Source: Achatina immaculata (Eukaryota; Mollusca; Gastropoda; Stylommatophora; Achatinidae). Taken from it: a DNA stretch of 64,000 bases. A program made the translations under genes and the position numbers. Below the pieces are notes generated by a model that was not told the origin of the DNA, did not search any database, and saw only the letters and a program-made list of their open reading frames with translations. The stretch lies in NCBI GenBank assembly GCA_009760885.1, contig CM019719.1, positions 31,040,084 through 31,104,083 of the forward strand. Direction: 5' to 3'. Of the stretch, positions 29,950 to 40,094 are shown in pieces. Position 1 is the first letter of the stretch. Every line of letters begins with the position of its first letter.

Positions 29950-31268
29950 AACACCAGGTGCAAAGGAATGTGACGACCACCGGACTATCAGCCTTTAATG
30001 TCACATAACGAAGCTACTTCTGAGAATCACTGTGAGAAGAACAAGGGAAAAGATAAAAATGGAAATAGCAGATGAACAGTTTCGATTTGTTGAAGGAAAG
30101 GAAACACACAATGCCACTTATGCTTTTCGAACACTAACAGAAAGAGCTTTAGAAGTACAGAAAGATCTCTTCTTATGCTTCATTAATTACACCAAGGCGT
30201 TCGACAAGGTGAAACATAATGAAATTATTAAAATGCTTGAAGACATCAATATAGACGGCAGAGATCTGAGGATTGTAAAACATTTATATTGGCACCAAGA
30301 AGCAGCAATTCGAGTTGAAAATAGAACTGGAAAATATCAACCTATAAAACAAGGGTTGCGACAAGGATGTGTACTATCTCCAGACCTTTTTTTCTCTGTA
30401 CAGCGAGAATATTCTAAGAACGATCATCACAGAACCAGGCATAAAAATTGGAGGATACAATATTAACAACCTTCGGTATGCTAACGACACAGTACTGATA
30501 GCTGAGAACCAACAACACCTGCAAAATCTCTTGGATAAAGTGGCCGAAGAAAGTCAACAGAAAGGCTTTACTTTGAACATCAAAAAGACAGAGACTATGG
30601 TTATATTTAAGAAACATAATCCACCAACATCAGTATAAAATTAAACGGAACTATTCTAAAGCAGGTGCAGAAATTCAAATACTTTGGAGCAGTAACAACT
30701 TCGGATGGGAAATGCAGAACAGAAATTAGGAACAGAATAGGCCAAGCAAAGACTGCATTTCAGAGAATGAGAAACATATTATCCAACACATCCTTATCAA
30801 TGAATGTTAGAAAACGAGTCCTAAAATGCTATATTGAACCTATGTTATTATATAGAAGTGAATCATGGACAGTAGACAGGTCTGCACAAAAATCATTGGA
30901 AGCAGCAGAAATGTGGTTTATTAGAAGAATGTTGCGAATCCCCTGGACAGCAAAAATAACCAATGAAGAATGTATGAGAAGAGCTGAAGAGACAAAAAAC
31001 CTTGTCAGAAAGATAAGAGAGAGACAATGTACTTTCATAGGACATGCAATGAGAAGAGGGGGCATTGAAAATATTATAACAACAGGAAAAATAGAAAGAA
31101 GAAGATCAAGAGGAAGACCAAGAGAAATGATACTGGACAGTCTGACGGGATGGTGTGAGAGGAGATCACCAACTGAGCTGATGGCCTGCATGAAGGATCG
31201 TGTACTCTGGAGAAGCATAATAGCCAACGCCAGTCGGCACGGCACCTGATAATGATGATGATGATGAC
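29950..31268 (+). pseudogene. LINE-B reverse transcriptase, nearly continuous but mutated
   Basis: From about 29955 (CDDHRTISL) the coding sequence runs through ITKLLLRI and REKIKMEIADEQFRFVEGKE, LFLCFINYTKAFDKVKHNEI (the first catalytic Asp, normally FIDY, is Asn here) and LRQGCVLSPDLFF. A T7 run at 30387-30393 carries one T too many and shifts the frame; the next frame (30369-30638) gives LYSENILRTI and NNLRYANDTVLIAENQQHL, where YADD has become YAND. A second shift near 30625 leads to 30665-31249: KFKYFGAVTTSDGKCRTEIR, LLYRSESWTVDRSAQKSLEA, RQCTFIGHAMRRGG, RRRSRGRPREMILDSL, ANASRHGT stop. The 3' tail is (ATG)n, 31247-31268. The endonuclease is missing. Confidence 0.93.
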
Positions 31269-31956
31269 TAACACTTCACACCCCCTACGGCATGCAAATG
31301 CTAAGGAACATATTATTTTTATTGTAAAAAGCCACCTAAGTTCTTGTGAGACTATCAACAAATATAATTACTTCCACCAGTTTTATGTCTGGACCTTATT
31401 GTGCACGAAGCCAGGAAACAATAGGCAGGACTGAATTTGCCAATTTATAACAGGAACGAAAACACCCGTCGCAATCTCAGCTCTGGTCACGGCAGCCGTG
31501 TCTCGTGTTAAAACAGCGTTTAAAAACACACACACACACTTTCTGTGTCAGTCTCCGCATACTTGTCTCCCCTCTCCTTCCCTCCCCGCTGTCCTGTGTC
31601 CAGGTATAAGGTTACACTGTTTTCAACGAACGTGGAAAAGTCCTAAGCGACAAGCTTTGCCCTGTGATCCTGGAAGGAAGAATTGCTGCACGCGTTTGAG
31701 GAAGTCCATATTTTATAAAGAACACATCGTGACAGTGGGAAAAACCACACGCAAAGTCCTCTCCTCGACTGTTTCCATTTTTTTTTTTTTTTTGTTACCT
31801 TGAAACCAGCAGCTGACTTCGCTGATAACAGTAACCATGATGGTTTTGTAGGCTGTGTGGACATGATGGCGTGTATTAACAAAACATTTACTAATTATCG
31901 ATGTCTGGAAGCTTCTGATAAATTTGTGCACTATCCATTCTTTGATATTATGAACT
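31269..31956. other. no recognisable feature
   Basis: Contains a T run at 31778-31793; otherwise unassigned. Confidence 0.5.
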
Positions 31957-31990
31957 CATTAGTTCCCAAACTGGGGGCCGGAGAATGTTC
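31957..31990 (+). mobile_element. hAT-like terminal motif, partner not found
   Basis: CATTAGTTCCCAAACTGGGG resembles one terminal repeat of hAT elements. The opposite end and TSD were not found. Confidence 0.25.
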
Positions 31991-32860
31991 ACGAGGGGGC
32001 TCTCGAGGCTCGAGGAATGTCTAGATTGTGTAGAATAAAACAAAAGCTGTGGCTCTTAACGTACTAGGAAGTGACTGGGGTGAATGCAGGAGAATTATTA
32101 TTTCATGGGGGTCTGCGACCTGAGGAAAGCAGGGAACACTGGACAAGTTTCACTGGATCTTCTTAATCATCTTTTCCAGGTCTTTGTGTTGAAAAAAAAA
32201 AAGATTTTGTCACACGCGGGAGAAGTTGATTGTTATTTTATCCCCCCACCCCATCTTTTCTTTTAAACAGCGCATGATGCTGCTAGATAGTTCCACCACC
32301 TCGTGGTGGTGAGGGTCTTTAGATTAAAAATATCAGCCTGGACGGAAGAGCCACCTTGGAGATCCTGGTGCCTTCCGTGCTTTATTTCCCTTATATCACA
32401 TTTCTCTTTTCCGCTTAAAAACCATTTCTTATATGGTAATTCCAGAATTTTCTGTACAAATTTCATTTTATTTCCTAGGATTCGCTGTTCAGAAGTGAGT
32501 GTGCCCCTTTTTCCAATCCTTTACTTACTCCTAGTTCCTTCATTGGCGTGATACGAGAATTATCTTCCATATGGGTATCTACTTGTAACATTACGAGAAC
32601 CACTGTCTCAGACAGACGATCAAAAAAGAATCAACACCATACACCGTAAGCGTTAAGGCTATTCCACATTCACTTGAGAGACACGGTTCAGCAATCCCAT
32701 TCCTGGGTGCTTTTATTCCGAGCCACCGGAAGAGAGGAGGCAGTGGAAGCTAACAACGGAAATGATCTGCCCTAGTAGGGTCTGTTCCGGAAATAGTGAA
32801 AAGGGTTGAGTGACCTATGACCTCTGCGTACCACCCGAAGCCAATAACTTTCATAATGTA
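31991..32860. other. no recognisable feature
   Basis: Contains the small palindrome CCACCACCTCGTGGTGG at about 32294-32310. No gene signal was seen. Confidence 0.5.
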
Positions 32861-32861
32861 T

Positions 32862-32893
32862 AAACTTCTTATCTTATATCTTATATCCTTCCC
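32862..32893 (-). repeat. LINE-A 3' tail, (ATATAAG)n-like
   Basis: On the minus strand: AACGGCACGGGAAGG then ATATAAGATATAAGATAAG. The same tail type follows the LINE-A copies at 43.4, 47.9 and 58.1 kb. Confidence 0.85.
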
Positions 32894-32899
32894 GTGCCG

Positions 32900-34294
32900 T
32901 TAGACGTCACATAGGGCTCGCAAAGTAGTTCGCCAATTTTTCCTGTCTTCGGCGAGTCTTTCAACCTCATCAAAGGATGTTATGCCTGTTAACTTGGCCT
33001 CTCTTAATAATGTCCTCTTTAGAGTTTCACGCGGTCTGCCCCTTTTTCTTCGGCCTGTTGTGTTCCACTTGATAGCTTGTTTTGGGATTCTCTGATCATT
33101 TCTTCTCATCAAGTGACCAACATCTGTCCATCTCCTTTTCCTGATCACCCATGAGACTGGTTGTTGTTCAGTCATCTGTCTTATCTCTGCATTGTTCTTG
33201 AATTCATTCCACTTGATGCCGAGTATTTTCCTTAGGCATTTGTTTTCAAAAGAGTCTAATTTCTTTTCTATTTCTTTAGTTGTTTTCCAGCTTTCGCATG
33301 CATAAATGAGGGTGGATATTACATTTGAATTGAATAGTCTTAACTTGGTTTTTGTGCTTATAACTTTTGAATTCCATATGTTCTCAAGATTCTTGAAGAT
33401 TGATGCTGCTTTTGCAATTCTGATCCTAACTTCCTTTCTAGTGTCACCATCCTGGTCTATGTAGCTGCCAAGGTATGCAAATTGATTGACTTCTTCAATA
33501 TCTGTCCCTTCTATGTGTATTTTTCCATTTTGATTGATGGGAATTTTCATTATCTTTGTTTTGTCCTTGTTAATTTCAAGTCCTATTTTGCTAGCCAGTG
33601 AAGATAGGCTATCTGTTTTTTCTTGCATGGAATTCACATTATTACTGATAAGAGTTATGTCATCAGCAAAATCAAGATCTTCTAGTTTTGTCCCATGTAC
33701 CCAGTCAATACCTGTGTTACCTGTGCAGCATTTTGTCATTATGAAGTCTATTGTAATCCCAAAAAGTAAAGGAGACAGTATACATCCTTGTTTCACGCCT
33801 GTTTCAATCTGGAACCATTCACTCATCCCTTCTTCTGTCTTGACTGCACAACCATATCCATTGTATAAGTCCTTAATGATGTTGACAATTTTAGATGGTA
33901 TTCCATATAGACATAAAATTCTCCATAATGAATCTCTGTGTATGCTATCAAATGCCTTCTTAAAATCTATGAAATTCAGTATTAATGGTTTTTGCTTTTC
34001 AATATGTTCTTCAAGTATTATTCTGAGAGTAAAGATCTGGTCGAGACAGCTTCTCCCTTTTCGAAATCCTGCTTGTTCTTCTCTCATTGCAGTATCCACT
34101 ATATCTTTGAGTCTATTCAAAATGACCTTGCAAAATACTTTTGACACAACTGATATTAAGGTTACTCCTCTCCAGTTGTTACAGTCACTAAGGTTGCCCT
34201 TTTTTGGTATTTTAACAATGATTCCCTTCTTCCAATTAGAAGGGACCTTTTCTTCTTTCCAAATCTTGTTAAACATTCTCTGTAGTTGTCTCAT
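32900..34294 (-). CDS. LINE-A reverse transcriptase (464 codons, open)
   Basis: The RT half of an RTE-like non-LTR retrotransposon, copying element RNA into DNA at a nicked target. Motifs by residue: KIPKKGNLSDCNNWRGVTLI (29-48); FIDFKKAFDS with catalytic D110 (108-117); QGCILSP (169-175); FADD with D211 and D212 (209-212); YLGSYIDQDGD (274-284); LIYACESWKTTK (329-340); RKRRWTDVGHLMRR (385-398); GRRKRGRPRETLKRTL (414-429); end LRALCDV. All three catalytic Asp residues are present and there is no internal stop, making this the best-preserved element in the window. The listed Met is internal; homologous sequence continues upstream into the endonuclease ORF, offset by a single frame change at about 34294-34310. 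A plus-strand frame (33534-34322) is its shadow. Confidence 0.93.
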   Translation of the reverse strand: MRQLQRMFNKIWKEEKVPSNWKKGIIVKIPKKGNLSDCNNWRGVTLISVVSKVFCKVILNRLKDIVDTAMREEQAGFRKGRSCLDQIFTLRIILEEHIEKQKPLILNFIDFKKAFDSIHRDSLWRILCLYGIPSKIVNIIKDLYNGYGCAVKTEEGMSEWFQIETGVKQGCILSPLLFGITIDFIMTKCCTGNTGIDWVHGTKLEDLDFADDITLISNNVNSMQEKTDSLSSLASKIGLEINKDKTKIMKIPINQNGKIHIEGTDIEEVNQFAYLGSYIDQDGDTRKEVRIRIAKAASIFKNLENIWNSKVISTKTKLRLFNSNVISTLIYACESWKTTKEIEKKLDSFENKCLRKILGIKWNEFKNNAEIRQMTEQQPVSWVIRKRRWTDVGHLMRRNDQRIPKQAIKWNTTGRRKRGRPRETLKRTLLREAKLTGITSFDEVERLAEDRKNWRTTLRALCDV

Positions 34295-34301
34295 GTTGTC
34301 A

Positions 34302-35522
34302 CTATTGATAGATAGCTTTTAGCATCTCGGCTGTTATTTCATCTTCACCTGCAGCTTTGTTGTTAGCCATTAAATTCACTGCTGCTTCAATTTCATGCAA
34401 TTTAATTTCATCTAGATTGACATTTAGTTGTGGGGCTGGTAAGTCAGTTTCAAGGTTTAACAATTCTTTTGGGTGTGGTCGATTGAGTATTTCTTGGAAG
34501 TGTTCAGCCCATCTTTGCTTTTGGTCTTTATTTGATGTTAATAGTGTTCCAGTTTTGCTAAGGATTGGTCTTTCTTTAGATGTAATAGTACCTGTTAGCC
34601 TCTTTTGTATGTTATATAAAGTTTTGCTGTCTCCTGTTTTTGCTGCTTTTTCTGCCTCTTTCGCCATATTGTCTATGTATTCTCTTTTATCCCTTCTAGC
34701 TGAACTTTTTACTTTCTTGTCTTTGTATTTTGCTTTTGCCGAATCTCTTTCATGATCTGCTTTTGCATTCAACATGTTTAATTTGGCTGCTCGTCTTTCA
34801 TGTATATACTTCCATGTTTTATCTGATATCCATGCTTTTCTATTTGGTTTTTCCAATCCAGCGCTTACTTTTGCTGCTGTGATTATGGCTGTGCTGTACG
34901 AATTCCATAACTCATCTATACCTATCTCCTCAACTTCACTGGGTGTTTTGGAATGATTGGCAAGTTCCTGATTGAAATTAATGTTAGTATTTTCTTCTTG
35001 TAGGCTGTGGATGTTTATCTTTCTGTGTACTGATTTCTTGTGTTGACTTTTCAATTTTAGTTTTATTTTCCCTATGCACAGGTTGTGATCACTGTTGACA
35101 TCTGCACCCCTATAAGCCCTTACATCCATGAGAGATGTTCTGTATTGCTTTCTAATACAAAAATGGTCTATCTGGTTTCTAGTTCTATCATCTGGAGATA
35201 TCCACGTTGTTTTATGTATCTCTTTGTGTGGGAATATTGTGCCTCCAATGACCATGCCCTCTGTTAGACATATTTCAATTAATCTTTCTCCATTCTCATT
35301 AACCATGTCAATTCCTTCTTTCCCCATCACTTTTTCAACGTCGGTATTATCCTTCCCTACCTTAGCATTGAAGTCCCCCATAGCAATTAGGATGTCGTGT
35401 TTAGGGACTTTGTTGATGATTTGTTGTAGTTGGTGATAGAAGTCGTCTTTCTTCGGAGTTGGCATCCCTGATGCTCGGTTGGTTTCTCTGCGAGTTTCCA
35501 TAACGATATCTTTTTTTCCCAT
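34302..35522 (-). CDS. LINE-A endonuclease C-terminal half and linker (406 codons)
   Basis: The apurinic/apyrimidinic-like (exonuclease-endonuclease-phosphatase) endonuclease that nicks target DNA. Visible motifs by residue: DDFYHQLQQIINKVPKHDIL (26-45), GDFNAKVG (49-56), TTWISPDDRTRNQIDH (105-120), RGADVNSDHNL with the catalytic SDH (138-148). The first 120 or so residues of the domain, including the metal-binding Glu region, are absent; the sequence before about residue 20 does not fit the family, so the element is 5' truncated or internally deleted. The linker (about 160-330) is Lys-rich. It ends EDEITAEMLKAIYQ and stop; the RT ORF follows immediately in another frame. The minus-strand DNA just upstream (35523-35600) could be remaining 5' untranslated sequence. 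Confidence 0.9.
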   Translation of the reverse strand: MGKKDIVMETRRETNRASGMPTPKKDDFYHQLQQIINKVPKHDILIAMGDFNAKVGKDNTDVEKVMGKEGIDMVNENGERLIEICLTEGMVIGGTIFPHKEIHKTTWISPDDRTRNQIDHFCIRKQYRTSLMDVRAYRGADVNSDHNLCIGKIKLKLKSQHKKSVHRKINIHSLQEENTNINFNQELANHSKTPSEVEEIGIDELWNSYSTAIITAAKVSAGLEKPNRKAWISDKTWKYIHERRAAKLNMLNAKADHERDSAKAKYKDKKVKSSARRDKREYIDNMAKEAEKAAKTGDSKTLYNIQKRLTGTITSKERPILSKTGTLLTSNKDQKQRWAEHFQEILNRPHPKELLNLETDLPAPQLNVNLDEIKLHEIEAAVNLMANNKAAGEDEITAEMLKAIYQ

Positions 35523-35652
35523 CTGGAGTTGCCTCTAGATAGGTCTCAGGATAAGGTTGTTAGCCTTATGCCCAACTCCCGGTACATGATATGTAACAGA
35601 TCAAGCGGAATTCCGCTGATGTCTGCATGCCGGCGAGAGCGTTTGAAAAAAA

Positions 35653-36660
35653 AGTAGGAACAGCTTTATTACTTAACGAGCACACAGTTGTGACGTTTCG
35701 GTGTGAACCTTAATCATACAAAAACCACACATGACAGAAATAGAGAGAGAAGATAAAGTTCACATGAATGCTATGTTAAAAAATAGGAATTGAAAAAAAA
35801 AATAGTGAATGAATGGAGCACTTAGCTATGATTTGTAAGAAGTTGTGACTTGTAAGAGGCTGTGTTCAGAATGTAGATAATGTTTAAATAGATACCTGTG
35901 ATGTGTAATAGGTAGGTCGTAAATAGGGAAGGGACGTGGACAGGGAAGAAAGTGATACAGTGGTAATCTAGCCGGTAGAAGGTGGAATAGGTAATTGTAG
36001 CTGGGGTAGAGGGGTTGTAATATGATGCTATGAGGAGATTCTTAACTATGTGCTACAAGTGATAAAGGAGTAGAACTTAGTGCAGAGGGAATATGATTGT
36101 GGAAGAGCCGAATGTTAGGTGTAGCTGAATTACGAGTTCAAACCATGTGGGTCCAGCGTCCTGTATTGCTGCATGTAGCGGTTCTCAAGTGCTAACGGCT
36201 TCTATCATCAGCGTGACATTGTTTGATGGCTGTTACCAGAAAATCAGATTTGCCTCCGTGGTTGGGGCCAGTGAAATGATTAGTGACTGGTTTCGAAGCA
36301 TGATGGGTGATATCATACATATGATTCTGAATGCAGTCACCCAATCTGAGACCAGTTTCACCAATATAAGTTATCCTGCATCTTTTGTATACAGTGGCAT
36401 ATATCCCATTATGGGACTTGCATGTGAATCCCCAAATGGAGAGTGAGGATAGTTTTGGGAAAGGTGATCATTTTCGTTTCCCAGACTACAGGGCAGGTTA
36501 CACAAGGAGAATGGTTACGTTTTTTGGTGCCAACATATGCAAGGTTCCACTTGAGTTGGCAAAGTGTTCTTGTGTTACTAAATAACTTCCATACTTCATT
36601 GATTCACACAAAGCTGTCGTTAAGGGTTTGTTTGAAACTGAGATGATATGCAGCTAAACA
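35653..36660 (-). pseudogene. Penelope-like element 3' part, GIY-YIG endonuclease (longest copy)
   Basis: Read on the minus strand from 36660: a linker resembling the post-RT region of Penelope (AAYHLSFKQTLNDSFV, then INEVWKLFSNTRT), KWNLAYVGTKKRNHSPCVTC with the first cysteine pair, WETKMITFPKTILTL, a frameshift, then GIYATVYKRCRITYIGETGL (one Cys of the second pair is Tyr), LGDCIQNHMYDI, KPVTNHFTGPNHGGKSDFLV and KQCHADDRSR followed by a stop where LALEN is expected. The 3' untranslated region has the hammerhead-like core and ends AATAAAGCTGTTCCTACTTT. It begins right beside the 5' end of the LINE-A copy. The RT is missing. Confidence 0.88.
35691..35718 (-). ncRNA. hammerhead-like core in Penelope 3' end
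   Basis: TGATTAA-GGT-TCAC-ACC-GAAAC-GTC on the minus strand. Stem II and the GAAAC..GTC half fit a hammerhead; C3 and G8 of the CUGANGA half are replaced by A and T. Confidence 0.45.
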
Positions 36661-36844
36661 CATACTGGGTTTTGAAAATATATCCGATCAGTAATGTGGG
36701 CGTGGCCACTTCTGCGTGAAAACTTAGGGGGATAAAAACCCCTAAATAAACGTCACCGAGCAGACTGTATCAACTAATCGTCCAAATGTTGAAAACTCTG
36801 GTCAGCTGGATCGGTTATATTTAAATGAATTGAGGACAAAGACG

Positions 36845-37110
36845 CTGTCAGATTTGTAGCAGTTAGATGACATGATAGCATCAGCGCTGACGAACCATAC
36901 CTGACCAAGAACATACCCTGTCTCTTCGTTGGTACTCTCAATCTGGCTAACGGAATATGGATCACCGTAGTTCCCATGGTGGTGGAGTCTGCTAAAGAAG
37001 CATTGCACAGCCCGTTCTGTTTAGTCCCACCCTGGGACTGACCCAGCTCCCTAGCGTGCCTCACAGCACCTTCACAAAGAGCACCCGCTTGCAGTTCAAG
37101 GGAGACAGAT
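36845..37110 (+). repeat. dispersed repeat DR1
   Basis: A single head unit (GATGACATGATAGCATCAG), then GAACCATACCTGACCAAGAA, CTTCGTTGGTACTC, CTGGCTAACGGAATATGGAT, GTGGTGGAGTCTGCTAAAGA and CTTGCAGTTCAAGGGAGACA. It has the same order as the 51.4 kb copy, without array expansion. Confidence 0.88.
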
Positions 37111-37570
37111 AACAAGACAAAACATCTACATGAATTCATATTCTTACCACTTCTTGTCTTATTGTTTGGCAGCAATGTGTGAACACTTGTTACGCGGTAT
37201 CGTTCATTTTCCTTTGCACACCATGTGGACAATGCAGTACAAATAGCCAGGAGATAGTTGGGAGCGGTTAGGTTAATGGCAATGAGAGTGGTCTTGGATT
37301 GCACCAGGGATACTCCGGTGGTGTCCACGCGCTTGCTGCTTGATATGCTGAATGTGAGGTCCAAACACGAGTAAGCTCAGGTAAAGGCACACACATCAGG
37401 GTTGCTGGCATGAAGTACCATCCTCTCCATAAGGACCTGGGGTTGATAAAGGGAAGACGCATCAATCAAGGCAGATCCTGGATGGCTGAGGCAGAAGATA
37501 AGTACAATAAAGTCACTTTGTGATCTGGATGAGGTGCCTAAAGGTGATGGCCGGTCAGGACCTTAGCTAA
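37111..37570. other. no recognisable feature
   Basis: Spacer between DR1 and the RNase H pseudogene; it may hold decayed upstream parts of that element. Confidence 0.4.
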
Positions 37571-37577
37571 GAAAGGT

Positions 37578-38330
37578 TATTATACAGAAGGACCATGAAT
37601 GTCGAGATTGGGGACAGGGAGCAACTGAACATTGCGTTCAGTATCTCATCCAGCATCACTGTAGCTCTTCTGACACGGTTATATATACAGATGACTCAGT
37701 GACTCGCAGCAGCAGAAGTGGTTGGGGTTTTGTTGTCTACCGAAATGGAAAAGTGTTCGGGAACCTTTGAAGTCACCACGTCAGTCATGCGAATGGAAAC
37801 TGAGGTCATGTTGGCAGCCATGGAATGGTTAGTTGCTCATGATGTGGTTAATGGTGTCATTGTGACGGATTCACAGAGTATGCTTCCTAAGATTGGGAAG
37901 AAATTCTTTCCAAAAAGAATGGGTTCATCTGTTAAGCCAATAAAATGTGACAAGCCTACCGTGGCTTTACTGTCCAGGACATGCTGGAGTACATAGCAAT
38001 GATGTGGCAGATAGACTTGCTGGACAGGCTAAAATAAATGGCAGACTGACAATGGAAAAAAGGGGGGGGGGAGGTATTGCTAAAGCTGTATTGGACGGAC
38101 TGCGAGAAAATGAAGAGCAGGAATGGAAGAACAATGTAGATCTGAAAAGATTGCGGGAGCTAGGACAAATTAAAGATGCTGGCAGGAAATCCGAACTCTC
38201 TGGCAGAAAACGCATCGTCAACAACCAACAATTGACAGGAACTATTAGCAAACAAACTCTTGGATGGAGGCTGCGGCATACGGCGGAGCATATATGGGGT
38301 TGTCCCGGATGTAGTGAAGCCGGAGTCTGA
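37578..38330 (+). pseudogene. RNase H domain pseudogene from a LINE
   Basis: Three frames in succession. First, IYTDDSVTRSSRSGWGFVVY (usually YTDGS; the first catalytic Asp is kept). Then, from about 37745, FEVTTSVMRMETEVMLAAMEWL with the catalytic Glu and VIVTDSQSML with the next Asp. Then, from about 37950, WLYCPGHAGVHSNDVADRLAG with the His and last Asp, followed by a tail QTLGWRLRHTAEHIWGCPGC. These are the motifs of the ribonuclease H domain that follows the RT in I/Nimb-type LINEs and removes RNA from the hybrid. Two frameshifts inactivate it. No RT was found beside it. Confidence 0.88.
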
Positions 38331-38755
38331 GTTTTGAACCTTTGTCTCACACGGACAACATACAGCATAATAACTTGTAGATGTTCTAGTAAACATCATA
38401 CAAGTCATCCAAAGCAATACAAAACATTCCTGAACAGATTCAAGCGTCAAGTGGAATACGAGTACACGGTTGATACCATTTTTTTTGGTTTTTTGGATGA
38501 ACTCGCACAAACATTTTGTTGACGTTTGGCTCGAAGAAATATTGAACATAACGAAAAAGTTCAGTATGTCGTAGCAAGCAATGATGCCAACTACATAACT
38601 GAGAATTTTTTAAAAAAAAGGTTTCACTTACGACAAAATGTTCACATATTTTCCAAAAGTTTGTTTAGAGAGAATTATACCAGTCACCTGGGTTAGGACT
38701 GGACAAGGGCACGGTGTCCTCGGCCTGTCTCGGACTTTAGGCATGGGATCGAATC
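38331..38755. other. no recognisable feature
   Basis: Unassigned spacer. Confidence 0.4.
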
Positions 38756-38759
38756 CTTA

Positions 38760-38903
38760 GTGGGTGCGACATAGCCAAGTTTATTAATGCGCTGTTCTGT
38801 CGTGGCTAGGCGGTTGGTTGTCCTACCAGAGTCCATGGTTCAAGTCCCAGGTAATTCTCTTGTCATTTTTCTTTCTCTCATGTACAAAAGCGAGTTTTTC
38901 GAG
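38760..38903 (+). mobile_element. tRNA-derived SINE (SINE1), running into a minisatellite
   Basis: CATAGCCAAGTTTATTAATG, then GCGCTGTTCTGTCGTGGCTA, B-box ATGGTTCAAGTCCCAGG, and body GTAATTCTCTTGTC. Where other copies have CGA.GTCTAATCC.ACAA.ACT the sequence passes into a tandem array of just that segment. Confidence 0.8.
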
Positions 38904-39180
38904 ATCTAGCGATACAGTACTGTGATGTGTAACGAATACAATAATGCAAGGTCTAAGCATACAATACTGTGAGGTCTAACTATACAATAATGCGAGGTCT
39001 AACCGTACAGTACTGTGTTGTCTAACCAATACAATAATGCGAGGTCTAACAATACAATACTGCGAGGTCTAACCATACAATAATGCGAGTTCTAACCATA
39101 CAGTAATGCGAGGTCTAACCAATACAATAATGCGAGGTCTAACCAATACAATGCTACGAGTTCTAACAAAACAATACTGC
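38903..39180. repeat. 22-25-bp minisatellite derived from SINE1 body, about 13 units
   Basis: Unit GAGGTCTAACCATACAATAMTGC, matching the SINE1 body segment at 22099-22120 (GAAGTCTAATCCGACAAAAC). Confidence 0.88.
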
Positions 39181-39439
39181 CTTCTATTAGTTTGGTGGTC
39201 TAATCCCTTCAGCCACTTCCTATTCATCACGGACGTGCCCTGAGCCGAGATCGTCCGCCGTAGTTGGAGATCGCTGTTCCGCTTGTGGACTTGTTCGGCG
39301 TGCTCATCTTAGATCGCCATTTAATATTTTAACATGTCAGAGAAAATCCGCCTGCTCACAAACTTGAAAGGAGATAACAAATCTCTATAAACTGGAGCAA
39401 AATTTAACAAGTTATCTACAAAAAAAGGTGTTTTGAAAA

Positions 39440-39700
39440 ACGTGGAGTGGAAATTAGAAAAGAAAAGAAAATCAAACATTTCAAATATAGTCATTACCGT
39501 CTTCCATACAATGGATATACATTCGAAAACGTGGATCAGATAAAGTATATTGGAGATAAAACAAATGATGACGGTTCCATAGTCGAAATCCTCGCAAGAA
39601 CATCACAGCTCAGTGTATCATATATCACAGCTCTAAGTATCATTTACAAATCACTAAAACAGAAGGAAGGGGTGGAGCCAGGAAAACGAAAAACCGATCT
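39440..39700 (+). pseudogene. possible LINE post-RT scrap
   Basis: The open frame 39447-39794 contains YNGYTFENVDQIKYIGDKTN followed by DDGSIVEILARTSQLSVSY, reminiscent of the YLG..I..DG....EI..RI block of LINEs, but weakly conserved. The second half has no similarity I recognise. Confidence 0.35.
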
Positions 39701-39794
39701 ATTGATCTTCAAGTGTCAAGTTAGGGCCCTTCAGGTAATCCTAGAAAGCAACTTTTCTAGACTCCATCCGTCTCACAACCACTTACTTCCATAG

Positions 39795-40015
39795 GACATT
39801 CTCTTCAAGGACGTGGAGCCATGTTCCCCGCGACAAATCAATACCACTAATGGGATGTGACCACGGTTTCCACGTTATATAAATGGAGTCCCATGTACAC
39901 TCCGGTGGGACAACGAGCTGAGAAATAAGAACCCAGTGTATATGAAAGCTTGAGTAGAATATAATCTTCAAGAAAACTTCAACGACTTTTCTGACTGTAT
40001 AATGATTACATAGGT
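39795..40015. other. no recognisable feature
   Basis: Unassigned spacer. Confidence 0.4.
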
Positions 40016-40040
40016 CAACGGTTCCCAAAGTAGGATCCTC
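40016..40040 (+). mobile_element. hAT-like terminal motif, partner not found
   Basis: CAACGGTTCCCAAAGTAGG resembles hAT terminal repeats; no partner or TSD was identified. Confidence 0.25.
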
Positions 40041-40094
40041 AAAAGATCATGGGGGGAACAGCGTAGAAAGTCGTGATTTTAAAACGTATTTTCT

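Noticed and set aside
33534..34322. 262-codon plus-strand frame rich in hydrophobic residues
   Set aside because: Antisense shadow of the LINE-A RT on the minus strand.
36774..37364. 196-codon minus-strand frame
   Set aside because: It covers DR1 in reverse; similar frames in other DR1 copies are not conserved as protein, with frameshifts between copies.
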